Shown in pieces: positions 16,295 to 25,536 of a DNA stretch of 56,917 nt. Every line of letters starts with the position of its first letter. Within the stretch, counting starts at the first letter, position 1. A model generated the notes under the pieces. That model saw nothing but the letters and a program-made list of their open reading frames with translations, was not told where the DNA came from and made no database searches. Made by a program: the position numbers and the translations under genes. The stretch comes from an uncultured Saprospiraceae bacterium (GTDB lineage Bacteria > Bacteroidota > Bacteroidia > Chitinophagales > Saprospiraceae), in NCBI GenBank assembly GCA_937924495.1, contig CALDSS010000082.1:1-56917 (forward strand), read 5' to 3'.

Positions 16295-19200
16295 ATGAAT
16301 TTTCGTATATTAATTTCATCTTTCCTTCTAATCTGTTCATTTACAATTAGTTATGGACAAAAATTAGAGACCTTTTCTGAGGATATTCCAGCTTTTTATA
16401 GTGAATTAGAACAGATAATGGTGGCCACCAAAAATCCTAAAAAAGTAGAAGCATTTGAAGCCTTTGGAAATGCCTACAAACTTGGACGTTTTGATGAACC
16501 TACCTTGGCTACAATCAGAGCTCACATGGACAAAATCCTAAAAATAGGAATGAATCGGGGCTCTTATTTTACAGATTACCTCAACTGTTTGGGTGCTGCA
16601 ACCAAGGACATCAATAGCAATTTTAAACTCAAAGAATGGCATACTACCCTCAATCAAATCATTGATAATCTGGAGGGTAGAAAATTCAATCCTTATTCTG
16701 ATTTTTTAGAATTTTCAGAATTCTTTTTCAAAAATAAATTAATCAGATATTCCAAGTCAGGTGTAAATTGGAAGGCTATCTATAAATCTTTTGAATGGAA
16801 ATTCGAGGATGGTCAGCCTGTTATCGTCTTTGAAGAAACGGATTTGCAAGCCATGCGAAAAAAAGATTCAACCGTTATTTTAAAAACTTCAGGAAAATAT
16901 ATTCCAAATCTTCAAATTTGGAAAGGAAAGGGCGGAAAAATCACTTGGGAACGACACGGTTTTACGGAGGATGTTTTTGCCGAAATCGGAGACTACGAAT
17001 TTGAGGCCAAATCAAGCTATTTCAAAGCCGAAAATTCTAAACTAAAATATCCCACTTTTTTTGGCGCTCAAAGTATCGAAGGAACTTTTGAAGATAAACT
17101 GGTCGTTGGAAACAAAGCAACTGGAGGAAGTTATCCAAGATTTGAGTCAACCAACAAAAGAATAAAAATTGATAAAATTGGAGAAGGAATTGAGTTTACA
17201 GGAGGTTTTAAATTTGAAGGAACCACTGTTTACGGTTATGGCACCAATGACCAACCTGCACAGATTATTATAAAAAATACTTCGGGTGAAAAAAAATATA
17301 AAGGTTTAGGTGAAAGTTTCACCATCAAAAAAGAAGAACAGATCAAAGCCAGTAAAGTAGAAACCACCATTTATTTTGATAAAGATTCTATTTATCACCC
17401 TTCTGTTAGTATTCGATTCGATATTCCCTCTCGTGAAATGAATTTGCAAAGAGGAAAAACAGCATCAGACCGAGGACCTTTTTGGAGCTCGATGCACAAA
17501 ATCAATTTCAATACAGATAATGTGATTTGTAAATTGAATACAGATTCTATCTTTATTGGAAAACCTGGCGTTCAAATAACAGGAGAAAAGTCAAATATTG
17601 TGGTTTTTGAATCCATTGAATATTTCAGGGATAGGGAGTTTACCAAAATGCAGAATGTGGCAAGTTACAATCCCATTTCCATGCTAAAATTGGTGATAAA
17701 CGAAGAAGGAGACGAGTTTAAGGCAAATTATTTTGCAAAAAAAATTGACCCTAAACTAACTGTAGAAAATATCAAAGGGTTACTCTATTTGTTGGTTGAG
17801 GAAGGTTTCATTGATTATGACAGTGAAAACGAAATGGTGAAGGTTCGAGATAAAGTGAGCCACTTTACAGAGGCCAATGCAGAGAAAAAAGATTACGATT
17901 ATTTAAAAATTACTTCGGAATCCACTCAAACGAACGCAGTCTTGACTACTTCAAACTCCGAAATGGAAATGGAAGGAGTGAAAAATGTAGAATTTAGTGC
18001 AGTGCAAAAAGTCGGATTGTTGCCACGTGGCGAAAGATTGACCATGATGCACAACCGAAACATGGATTTCAACGGGAAGGTATTCGCAGGATTTACAAGT
18101 CTGATTGGAAAAGACATGCACTTTCAATATGACCCGAATCATATTATAATGGATAGTGTCAAATACTTTGACATTTTTGTGCCATCGGGCCTAATTGATG
18201 AAGCAAATCCAAATGCCACAGAGCAAGCTTTTTCTATCAGTAGTCGTATTGAAGATTTTAATGGAGTACTGCTCATTGATGCTCCATCCAATAAATCTGG
18301 GGTGGAAGATATTGAGATTTTTCCATCCATGCAGAGCAAAGGACCTGCTTTTGTTTATTATGATAAAATGAATAAACAAGGCGGAGTTTACAAAAGAGAT
18401 TCCTTTCATTTTGAATTAGATCCGTTTAGCTTTAACTCTCTGGACAAATTCTCAGAATCAGATTTGAACTTTGCGGGTCAACTTAATTCTTGGGATATTT
18501 TCCCAAAATTCGAGGAGTCTTTAATTATGATGAAATCAGACTCTTCGCTTGGTTTCATTACCCGCACCCCTCCTAATGGTTATCCAGCTTACGCTAAAAA
18601 AGGGAAATATAATGGTGAAATTACTTTATCAAATGAGGGTCTTCTCGGAAAAGGAACTACCAATTACCTCGGAGCTGAAATTGATTCAGAAGACATTATT
18701 TTCCACCCTAAACTAATGACATGTACTGCAGAGCAATTTGATTTAGATGAAGTGAGAAACGCAGACCCTGAATTTCCTGAAGCAGAAGGAAAGGCCGTTT
18801 CAATTGAATGGCGCCCTTACAGAGACAGTATGTATATCCGTTCTAAGGAAGAAAATTTTTCTATTTATAAACCAAAAGAACATGGCCTCGCTGGAACATT
18901 AATTCTAACGCCAAGTGGATTGAAAGGAGTTGGAAATTTTGAATGGGACAAAGCAAAAATGAATTCTGAGCTCTTCAATTTTGGTGCCTTTTCCGTAACG
19001 GCAGATACGACTGATGTAAAAATTAAAGCATTCGATGCCGACGAGTTTGCCCTCTCAACAAGTAACCTAAATGCAGATGTAGATTTTGATGATCAGGAAG
19101 GACTTTTTAAGGCGAATGATGAATTTTTGCAAACCACCCTCCCCTACAATCAATATCAAACCACGATGAATGAGTTTACCTGGGACATGGCCAATCACAC

Positions 19201-20830
19201 CATCACTTTCGCGGCCCTCCCCGGAAAATTAGGTTCTTTTACCTCCATACACCCAGATCAAGATTCATTATTTTTTAAGGGAGAAACAGCTTTTTATGAT
19301 TTAAAAAATAACCAACTAAAAATTGGTGGCGTTCCATTTATCAAATCATGTGACGCTTTTTTATATACCGAAACAGGTGATATCGAAATTCTTCCGGGTG
19401 GTGTGATGACCACTTTGAACAATGCAAAAATCGTTTGTGATACGGTTAACCAGAATCACACCATCAATCGTGCAACCATTGATGTTTTAGGTAGAAAGGA
19501 CTACAAAGCCAGTGGCTATTACGAATACAATATCGGTGACCGTCAGCAAGAAATTTTCTTTCAGGAAATAGTTGGGGCACGAGTTGGAAAAGGAAGTCGA
19601 AGTGAAAAAGCAACCGAAACAAGAGCTACTGGATCCGTTGAGGAAAGCAATAATTTTTATGTCGATCACAAAACAAAATTTCTGGGTGATATCGGTTTGA
19701 GGTCAAGTTCTACAGATTTGCGTTTTGATGGATTCGCAAAACTGGATACGAAAACGTTACCCAATAGTACTTGGTTCTCGGTTCAATCTGAAGCAGCAAA
19801 AGAAGATTTGAAAATCAAATTTGATGTTCCTAAAACAATGGATGGAGAAAACTTGCACACAGGTTTGTATTTGAGTAAAGAAACCGCAATGATGTATCCA
19901 AGAGTGTTGCAACAGAAATTTTTCCGTAAGGATGATCCTATTTTACCAGTCTCGGGTCTTTTCAAATATGACCAAAAGAAAGATGAATTCATTTTTAGCG
20001 ATTCTACTAAAATGAATAAAATTGGATTCAAAGGAAATCAGATTGTCTTCAACAACAAAACGGGAAAAGTAGATATGGAAGGCACCTTCAACATCTGTGA
20101 TAGTTTAAAATATCTCAGTGTTGATGTGGTTGGTGCAGCGAGTTCTGCCTACGGAGCTTCGTCAGATACAGCCAGTACAGTACCTTTTTCTGTAGATGCT
20201 CAATTCATGGCTGGTATCAATTTGTTGTTGCCAAAAAGGCTTTATAAATACATTATTAAAGATTTCAAATCTGCTGGTTTTGAAGCTGATCCTGTTATCT
20301 ATTCTTCCAAAAAAGATTATTATAAAAGAGCAATTGCGGAGATAGTACCTGAAACCACTAAAGATTATGCAGAAGTTATGTCTGGCTTGAATATAGGTGC
20401 CTTTGACCTACCAAAAAAGATGAATGACTATTCTCTTTTCTTCAGTTACTTACCGATGAAATGGGATATGGATTACCAATCATTTGTTAGCTCAGAAGCC
20501 AAAGTTGGATTGTATTCAATCAACGGAGAACCTTTTAATATGCAGGTGACAGCTTATGTTGAGTTCAAAATGCCCACCAATAATGACGACCGTTTATACG
20601 TATATTTAAAATCACCAAGCGGGTATTATTACTTCTTTGGATTTAAACAAGGAGTATTAAATGTAGTAAGTGACAACATGGAATTCAATGATGAGGTCAT
20701 CAATTTGAAGAAAAAAGAGGCGACTGTCAAAATGGGGAAAGACGAGTATTTCGAAATTTTCCCAGTAGAGCCAAGCTCCGCTAATATGTTTATCAGAAGA
20801 GTTCAAGCAGCGGCAAAAGGCGGAGAGTGA
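16295..20830 (+). CDS. very large secreted/periplasmic protein of unknown function
   Basis: A 1511-residue protein with a signal peptide (MNFRILISSFLLICSFTISYG). I do not recognise the family. The first ~170 residues look helical (QIMVATKNPKKVEAFEAF). The remainder alternates short polar beta strands with loops and has no Cys-rich or repeat signature, no transmembrane helices, no T9SS tail and no lipobox. A small region near residues 485-515 (LTVENIKGLLYLLVEEGFID) resembles a winged-helix-like fold. Stretches such as LYLSKETAMMYPRVLQQKFF and a compact C-terminal ~200 residues may be a separate domain. It might be a beta-solenoid or OstA/LptA-like scaffold, but that is a guess. The start at 16295 is 69 bases after prmA. 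A DUF389 gene follows 93 bases downstream. Confidence 0.85.
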   Translation: MNFRILISSFLLICSFTISYGQKLETFSEDIPAFYSELEQIMVATKNPKKVEAFEAFGNAYKLGRFDEPTLATIRAHMDKILKIGMNRGSYFTDYLNCLGAATKDINSNFKLKEWHTTLNQIIDNLEGRKFNPYSDFLEFSEFFFKNKLIRYSKSGVNWKAIYKSFEWKFEDGQPVIVFEETDLQAMRKKDSTVILKTSGKYIPNLQIWKGKGGKITWERHGFTEDVFAEIGDYEFEAKSSYFKAENSKLKYPTFFGAQSIEGTFEDKLVVGNKATGGSYPRFESTNKRIKIDKIGEGIEFTGGFKFEGTTVYGYGTNDQPAQIIIKNTSGEKKYKGLGESFTIKKEEQIKASKVETTIYFDKDSIYHPSVSIRFDIPSREMNLQRGKTASDRGPFWSSMHKINFNTDNVICKLNTDSIFIGKPGVQITGEKSNIVVFESIEYFRDREFTKMQNVASYNPISMLKLVINEEGDEFKANYFAKKIDPKLTVENIKGLLYLLVEEGFIDYDSENEMVKVRDKVSHFTEANAEKKDYDYLKITSESTQTNAVLTTSNSEMEMEGVKNVEFSAVQKVGLLPRGERLTMMHNRNMDFNGKVFAGFTSLIGKDMHFQYDPNHIIMDSVKYFDIFVPSGLIDEANPNATEQAFSISSRIEDFNGVLLIDAPSNKSGVEDIEIFPSMQSKGPAFVYYDKMNKQGGVYKRDSFHFELDPFSFNSLDKFSESDLNFAGQLNSWDIFPKFEESLIMMKSDSSLGFITRTPPNGYPAYAKKGKYNGEITLSNEGLLGKGTTNYLGAEIDSEDIIFHPKLMTCTAEQFDLDEVRNADPEFPEAEGKAVSIEWRPYRDSMYIRSKEENFSIYKPKEHGLAGTLILTPSGLKGVGNFEWDKAKMNSELFNFGAFSVTADTTDVKIKAFDADEFALSTSNLNADVDFDDQEGLFKANDEFLQTTLPYNQYQTTMNEFTWDMANHTITFAALPGKLGSFTSIHPDQDSLFFKGETAFYDLKNNQLKIGGVPFIKSCDAFLYTETGDIEILPGGVMTTLNNAKIVCDTVNQNHTINRATIDVLGRKDYKASGYYEYNIGDRQQEIFFQEIVGARVGKGSRSEKATETRATGSVEESNNFYVDHKTKFLGDIGLRSSSTDLRFDGFAKLDTKTLPNSTWFSVQSEAAKEDLKIKFDVPKTMDGENLHTGLYLSKETAMMYPRVLQQKFFRKDDPILPVSGLFKYDQKKDEFIFSDSTKMNKIGFKGNQIVFNNKTGKVDMEGTFNICDSLKYLSVDVVGAASSAYGASSDTASTVPFSVDAQFMAGINLLLPKRLYKYIIKDFKSAGFEADPVIYSSKKDYYKRAIAEIVPETTKDYAEVMSGLNIGAFDLPKKMNDYSLFFSYLPMKWDMDYQSFVSSEAKVGLYSINGEPFNMQVTAYVEFKMPTNNDDRLYVYLKSPSGYYYFFGFKQGVLNVVSDNMEFNDEVINLKKKEATVKMGKDEYFEIFPVEPSSANMFIRRVQAAAKGGE

Positions 20831-20923
20831 AAAACAATTGAGAATTGAGAATTGTATAAAATGCACTTCAATCTTAAATTCAACCTTGTAACCCGTATTT
20901 TTGACCACCCAACACTCCGAGTA

Positions 20924-22306
20924 ATGAACGAACAAGCAGAATCAAAAAATCAAAATCTTTGGAAAGCATTTCAAGATTGGATTTCTGATTTATTTAATCT
21001 TCGTGATGTTGACAAAGCACATGAAAGAGACACAAAAGAAGAAATTAGAAAAGGAATCGTATTCCGTGGAGCGAATTTATGGATTCTCATTTTCGCAATA
21101 TTAGTCTGCTCGGTTGGATTAAATGTCAATTCTACCGCAGTGATAATCGGTGCGATGCTTATTTCCCCAATCATGGGCCCTATCATGGGCATCGGTTTGG
21201 GTATGGGCATCAACGATTTTCAACTCATCGTAAAGGCGGCAAAGAATCTTGGTATTGCCGTTCTAATGAGTGTTTTGGCCTCAGCTATATATTTTTGGAT
21301 ATCTCCGCTCAATGAAGCTCAGTCTGAGTTATTAGCTCGGACTTCTCCCAATTTTTGGGATGTACTTATTGCCTTTTTTGGAGGTACTGCTGGAATTGTA
21401 GCCGCTTCAAGAAAAGAAAAAAGTAATGCCGTTCCGGGAGTAGCAATCGCAACGGCGCTGATGCCCCCACTTTGCACAGCGGGTTATGGTTTGGCTAATT
21501 TAAATTGGAATTTTTTCGCTGGTGCCCTCTATCTTTTTTGTATCAATAGTGTATTTATCAGCCTTTCCACCTATATGATTGTTCGAGTTTTAAGGTTTAG
21601 AAAAAAGGTTTTTGAAAAACCAGAACGAGAAAAGAGAGTAAGGCGATACATCGCAATTTTAGCCATTGTAACAATTATACCTAGTATTATTACGGCATTG
21701 AACGTAGTTAGAAAAACCGTTTTCACTCAAAAGTGTGAAGTATTTATTCGCGATGTTATCAGACCAACTGGATCTAAAGTCATCAGCAAATCATTTAAAC
21801 ACCATAAGGAGGGTGGAGAGCTTGAAGTCACACTTTATGGCGACCGATTGGAAGAAGACAGATTAGCTCAAATCGAAAAAAGATTCAAAGAAAAATTAGG
21901 TCAAACGGCCAATATCAATATCATTCAAGGAGCAGAAGCCGTTGGTGAAGACGACCTCGCGTCTTTGCGAGCTTATGTGGACGATTACCGCTTCAACACC
22001 AACAAAGTCTTAACTAAAAAAGACAGCACCATTCTTATTTTAAGAAGAGAAATTGACCGCTTGCAATCCAATGAATTTAATGTAAATCAATTCGCTAAAG
22101 AAGCAAAAACGGTTTTTCCTAACCTAACGGAATTTTCACTTTCTGATAATGTTTTGGTTCTAACGGGTGAAGAAACCAAGGTTGATACCATGATTGTGGC
22201 CTACACTAAATTTGCCAAACGCCCCGTCCAAGCTGAAAAAGAAAAACTTACAGATTGGATTAAAGTAAAAACCAAAAGAGAAAAAGTAAAAATTGTTATT
22301 GAATAG
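20924..22306 (+). CDS. DUF389 domain-containing membrane protein
   Basis: A 460-residue integral membrane protein of unknown biochemical role. After an N-terminal amphipathic part there are five or six hydrophobic helices between about residues 45 and 270, carrying the DUF389 hallmarks: VNSTAVIIGAMLISPIMGPI (about 66-85), followed by GIGLGMGIND, and AIATALMPPLCTAGYGLA (about 178-195). The C-terminal ~190 residues are soluble and charged, with alternating alpha/beta character. I chose ATG 20924 (MNEQAESKNQ); a TTG at 20852 gives an unlikely basic leader. Gene and unknown upstream protein may share a transcript. The stop overlaps the 3' end of the convergent aminotransferase gene by 11 bases. 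Confidence 0.9.
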   Translation: MNEQAESKNQNLWKAFQDWISDLFNLRDVDKAHERDTKEEIRKGIVFRGANLWILIFAILVCSVGLNVNSTAVIIGAMLISPIMGPIMGIGLGMGINDFQLIVKAAKNLGIAVLMSVLASAIYFWISPLNEAQSELLARTSPNFWDVLIAFFGGTAGIVAASRKEKSNAVPGVAIATALMPPLCTAGYGLANLNWNFFAGALYLFCINSVFISLSTYMIVRVLRFRKKVFEKPEREKRVRRYIAILAIVTIIPSIITALNVVRKTVFTQKCEVFIRDVIRPTGSKVISKSFKHHKEGGELEVTLYGDRLEEDRLAQIEKRFKEKLGQTANINIIQGAEAVGEDDLASLRAYVDDYRFNTNKVLTKKDSTILILRREIDRLQSNEFNVNQFAKEAKTVFPNLTEFSLSDNVLVLTGEETKVDTMIVAYTKFAKRPVQAEKEKLTDWIKVKTKREKVKIVIE

Positions 22307-23228
22307 ATTTCGCTTTTTGCACCTCTGAGAGCACCAAGGCTTTATACAATTTACTCAATTGTCTAGCCATTGAGCCAAAAGTTCCTGCTCCAATTTGGCG
22401 ACCATCAATATGCGTGACTGGCGTTACTCCTCCAAAGGTACCGGTGACAAATGCCTCATCAGCGCCATAAACATCAAACAAAGAAAAGTTCTTCTCAAAA
22501 ACTGGAATCCCATTTTCTTTACAAACTCGAATGATGTTTCCGCGCGTAATACCATTCATACAATATTGACCTGTCGAAGTCCATACCTCTCCATTTTTCA
22601 CCATAAAAAAATTGGTGGCATTACAGGTGGATACCATTCCGTGAATATCGAGCATTAGCGCTTCGTCCGCTCCCGCCTCTATTGCTTGTACCAAAGCCAT
22701 TACCTCATGCAATTTGCTATGACAATTCAAACGCGGATCGAGATAGTCAGGCGAACCCCGACGAATAGTTGAAGTAAACAAGGTGATCCCTTTTTCTTTA
22801 CTTTGTTCACTTGCAGATTTATGTTCGGCAATGATCACCAAGTTGGGGCCGCTTATGGTTAACCTAGGATCTTGAGACGGGGTTTTCTTTATTCCACGAG
22901 TTACCATAAATCGGACATGCACCCCATCCGTCATCTCATTCGCCCGCAGCGTTTTCCAGACTTCCGCCATTAATTCCGCTTTGGTCATTTTCAAATCCAT
23001 TCCAATAGTTGCAGCAGCTGTCCATAATCTATCCAAATGCTCCTCTTCAAAAACCAAAACACCATCATGCAACCGAAGGGCTTCCCAAATACCGTCACCT
23101 ACCAAATAGCCACTATCGAAAACGGATATCTTGGCTTCCTCTCTTTTGAAAAGATCGCCATTTACATAAATAAGAACATTTTTATTGCGTTCATCAGGAA
23201 TCGCGTTATGGGTACCATGTACTATCAT
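22296..23228 (-). CDS. class IV PLP-dependent aminotransferase (branched-chain/D-amino-acid type)
   Basis: A 310-residue fold-type IV PLP enzyme, the group that includes IlvE, D-alanine aminotransferase and aminodeoxychorismate lyase. It has VYVNG-like VLIYVNGDLFKREEAKISVF near residues 18-37, GYLVGDGIWEALRLHDG (about 40-56), the Lys-containing LNCHSKLHEVMALVQA (about 163-178; K is the likely PLP lysine), EALMLDIHGMVSTCNATNFF (about 185-204), and GITRGNIIRVC. The specificity within the class cannot be fixed. I chose ATG 23228 (MIVHGTHN). The frame stays open upstream and encodes a signal-peptide-like stretch lacking a standard start codon (see findings). Confidence 0.88.
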   Translation of the reverse strand: MIVHGTHNAIPDERNKNVLIYVNGDLFKREEAKISVFDSGYLVGDGIWEALRLHDGVLVFEEEHLDRLWTAAATIGMDLKMTKAELMAEVWKTLRANEMTDGVHVRFMVTRGIKKTPSQDPRLTISGPNLVIIAEHKSASEQSKEKGITLFTSTIRRGSPDYLDPRLNCHSKLHEVMALVQAIEAGADEALMLDIHGMVSTCNATNFFMVKNGEVWTSTGQYCMNGITRGNIIRVCKENGIPVFEKNFSLFDVYGADEAFVTGTFGGVTPVTHIDGRQIGAGTFGSMARQLSKLYKALVLSEVQKAKSIQ

Positions 23229-23487
23229 ACTGCCTTTTTTTTCGGAAGAAATTGAAGGAAGCAAGGTAGAAAGACAAAAAGAGATTAAAAATAATTTCGT
23301 ATTTTTTTTGAAATTAAAAGGGGAGTTAGAATTTTACTTATTACATTGGCACCTGATTTATTAGGAATAACTTAATTGACCGACAAATTTTATTTTAGAA
23401 TTTCACAAAGAAGTGACATTTTTTTACTTTTAGGGTCAAATTCGTAAACAAGTAATGTTCCAAATTTTTTAATCAAACCAACTTAAC

Positions 23488-23907
23488 GTGAGCAACGACA
23501 AAGGACGTTTTGAAAGTGTTTATTCCAAAAGAGTTCGAGCAGGTAAACGTCGCACCTACTTTTTCGATGTGAGAAAGACTCGCGGTGATGATTTCTATCT
23601 TACCCTTACCGAAAGTACGCGTAGATTTGATGGTGACGGTTACGAACGGCACAAAATCTTTCTTTACAAAGAAGACTTCAATCGATTTTTAGCCAGTCTT
23701 GAAGAGGCCATCAACCATGTGAAAACCGATTTGATGCCAGATTATGACTACGACGAGTTTACTCGAAGACAAGAGGAATATGAAGCAAAATTGGCTTCCG
23801 GTGAAATTACCAGAGGGGGAGACAAAGAAGGTGAGGATAAGACTGAAGGGAAGAAAAGTGAAGGAGGAGATGATGAAGAGATTGAAGAAGAAGATATGAC
23901 TTGGTAA
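23488..23907 (+). CDS. DUF3276 (PUR-alpha-like) family protein
   Basis: A 139-residue protein. Residues about 5-90 form the DUF3276 domain (RFESVYSKRVRAGKRRTYFF, then DVRKTRGDDFYLTLTESTRR), a Bacteroidota/Spirochaete family related to PUR-alpha single-strand nucleic-acid-binding proteins. The C-terminal ~45 residues are a very acidic low-complexity tail (KKSEGGDDEEIEEEDM). The start is GTG 23488 because no in-frame ATG precedes MSNDKGRF. It is probably a nucleic-acid chaperone. A terminator follows at once, so it is monocistronic. Confidence 0.92.
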   Translation: MSNDKGRFESVYSKRVRAGKRRTYFFDVRKTRGDDFYLTLTESTRRFDGDGYERHKIFLYKEDFNRFLASLEEAINHVKTDLMPDYDYDEFTRRQEEYEAKLASGEITRGGDKEGEDKTEGKKSEGGDDEEIEEEDMTW

Positions 23908-23936
23908 TCGCCATTGTTGAGAATAAATACGATGCC

Positions 23937-23972
23937 AAAGCGAAGTTCATTTAATGGGCTTCGCTTTGTTAT
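23937..23972 (+). terminator. terminator of DUF3276 gene
   Basis: Stem AAAGCGAAG (23937-23945) with CTTCGCTTT (23959-23967), followed by GTTATTTT. It lies about 30 bases after the stop codon. Confidence 0.8.
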
Positions 23973-24019
23973 TTTCACGCCCAAATTAAATTTTTATAAA
24001 AAGGACAGATAAAATTGAT

Positions 24020-24499
24020 ATGAAAAAAATAGCCGTTTTTCCAGGTTCATTCGATCCCATCACGGTTGGGCATGTCGATTTGGTAAGAAGAGCTGCTCCT
24101 CTTTTTGACAAAGTGATTGTTGCCATTGGCGTGAACTCCCAAAAAAAATATCTTCTATCTCTTGAAGACCGATTGGATCTGTTGGAGTCCGTTTTCAAAA
24201 AAGATAAAAATGTTGAAATAGGTCATTATGAAAAATTGACTGCTCGTTACTGCCAAAAAGTAGGTGCTGAGTTTTTAATTCGAGGCCTCAGAAATGCATC
24301 TGATTTTGACTATGAAAAAACAATTTCACAAATGAACAGTGTACTTGCAGATGGCTTAGAAAGTGTATTCTTAATTGCGACGCCAAAATATTCTCACATT
24401 AGTTCTACTCTAGTCAGAGAAATTGTAAAAGGAGGAGGAGACGTTTCTCCTTTTGTTCCAAAAGCTATTGCCAAAAAACTTAGTAAAATGAAATTTTAA
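24020..24499 (+). CDS. coaD: pantetheine-phosphate adenylyltransferase
   Basis: A 159-residue cytoplasmic enzyme for the penultimate step of coenzyme A synthesis: 4'-phosphopantetheine plus ATP gives dephospho-CoA. The nucleotidyltransferase signature FPGSFDPITVGHVDLVRRA (about residues 8-26) contains the T/HxGH motif. EFLIRGLRNASDFDYE (about 83-98) and YSHISSTLVREIVKGGGD (about 123-140, with the ISSTxxR motif) are also present. The length is typical. It has its own short leader and no cotranscribed neighbour. Confidence 0.97.
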   Translation: MKKIAVFPGSFDPITVGHVDLVRRAAPLFDKVIVAIGVNSQKKYLLSLEDRLDLLESVFKKDKNVEIGHYEKLTARYCQKVGAEFLIRGLRNASDFDYEKTISQMNSVLADGLESVFLIATPKYSHISSTLVREIVKGGGDVSPFVPKAIAKKLSKMKF

Positions 24500-24733
24500 A
24501 ATTTTAGAAAAATTCAATTCTAAAGCTCTTTTACGAATACCAAAATTTTACTACCTATAAAATGTTGATTTTAAAATTATTAGACATCAATATTTTTCTA
24601 CCCAAAACAATCACCCTTTTTTGGGTATCCTTTCACGGTTGACAAGATAGCCGCCATAGTAATACATTTACTTAATATTTCCTTCCATATATCTCCCTTC
24701 TATCTTTTCTTCTCACTCAAACATTCTTGACAA

Positions 24734-25387
24734 ATGAACAATTTTGAAAAGTACTTTTACACCTGCACTATTATTTTTGTTTTCTTTAATTCTGGAAACG
24801 CTCAAATTCAATTAGGATTAGTTGCCAACCAATTTGCAGAAAGAATTGAAGTTTACGCCCTCCATAAAAACCCTGAATTTAAATCCTCCAAAACCTATTT
24901 AGAAAAAGGGAAAATCACTTTAGTATCCAAAACTGGAAATCAAATAAAAAACTTACGTAATGTCAATGGCTTTTGGGCAAAAGACACAACCATCATTGCT
25001 GCAACTGAAAATCCTGAAAAAGATTACCATACCTTTATTGCCCCTGATTATATTGAAGTAAAAATTTCGGGCTCAGCGCCTACCCTACTTTTTACAGCAG
25101 ATTTTGATAGTATAAATATTGTTCAATTGATAGCTGAGGAAGATCCATTAATTCAAATAGCTGAATCCATTGATTTTAATCCAAGAAATGAAATGAATTT
25201 TGTAAATGTAGAAAAAGGGGATGTCATCAATTATGTGGATAACTATGTGCCGTGTGAATTTAGACCTTATCCATGCGAGCTGTATGATTATCTAGCTAAG
25301 AAGGACGAAGAAAAGGAAACTCCTGAATCAGAAAAGAAGGACATCATGGTTCTTGAAAATGAGAAAGGTGGCCAATCAAGACAATAG
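24734..25387 (+). CDS. small exported protein of unknown function
   Basis: A 217-residue protein that I do not recognise. The N-terminus has a signal peptide (hydrophobic stretch TCTIIFVFFNSGNAQ, cut near residue 24). The mature part begins IQLGLVANQFAERIEVYA and looks like a beta-rich domain to about residue 170. Three cysteines occur late (YVPCEFRPYPCELYDYL). The last ~30 residues are a charged Lys/Glu tail. There is no lipobox, T9SS tail or membrane helix. It is flanked by 234 bases of AT-rich sequence upstream and a strong terminator downstream, so it is a single-gene unit. Confidence 0.75.
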   Translation: MNNFEKYFYTCTIIFVFFNSGNAQIQLGLVANQFAERIEVYALHKNPEFKSSKTYLEKGKITLVSKTGNQIKNLRNVNGFWAKDTTIIAATENPEKDYHTFIAPDYIEVKISGSAPTLLFTADFDSINIVQLIAEEDPLIQIAESIDFNPRNEMNFVNVEKGDVINYVDNYVPCEFRPYPCELYDYLAKKDEEKETPESEKKDIMVLENEKGGQSRQ

Positions 25388-25417
25388 AATTTTCAGAAAT
25401 AATTATTTAATTGTTTC

Positions 25418-25456
25418 AAGAGACCGTTTTGAATTACTGTTCAAAACGGTCTCTTT
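25418..25456 (+). terminator. terminator after the small exported protein
   Basis: A near-perfect stem, AAGAGACCGTTTTGAA (25418-25433) with TTCAAAACGGTCTCTT (25440-25455), followed by TATGTTT, located 30 bases after the stop. Confidence 0.88.
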
Positions 25457-25536
25457 ATGTTTAACACCCTGAATATCCTTCATTTACATTACCTTCGCGG
25501 CCTGTTTTATCTAACCTAATAAAAAGAGAAAGAAAC

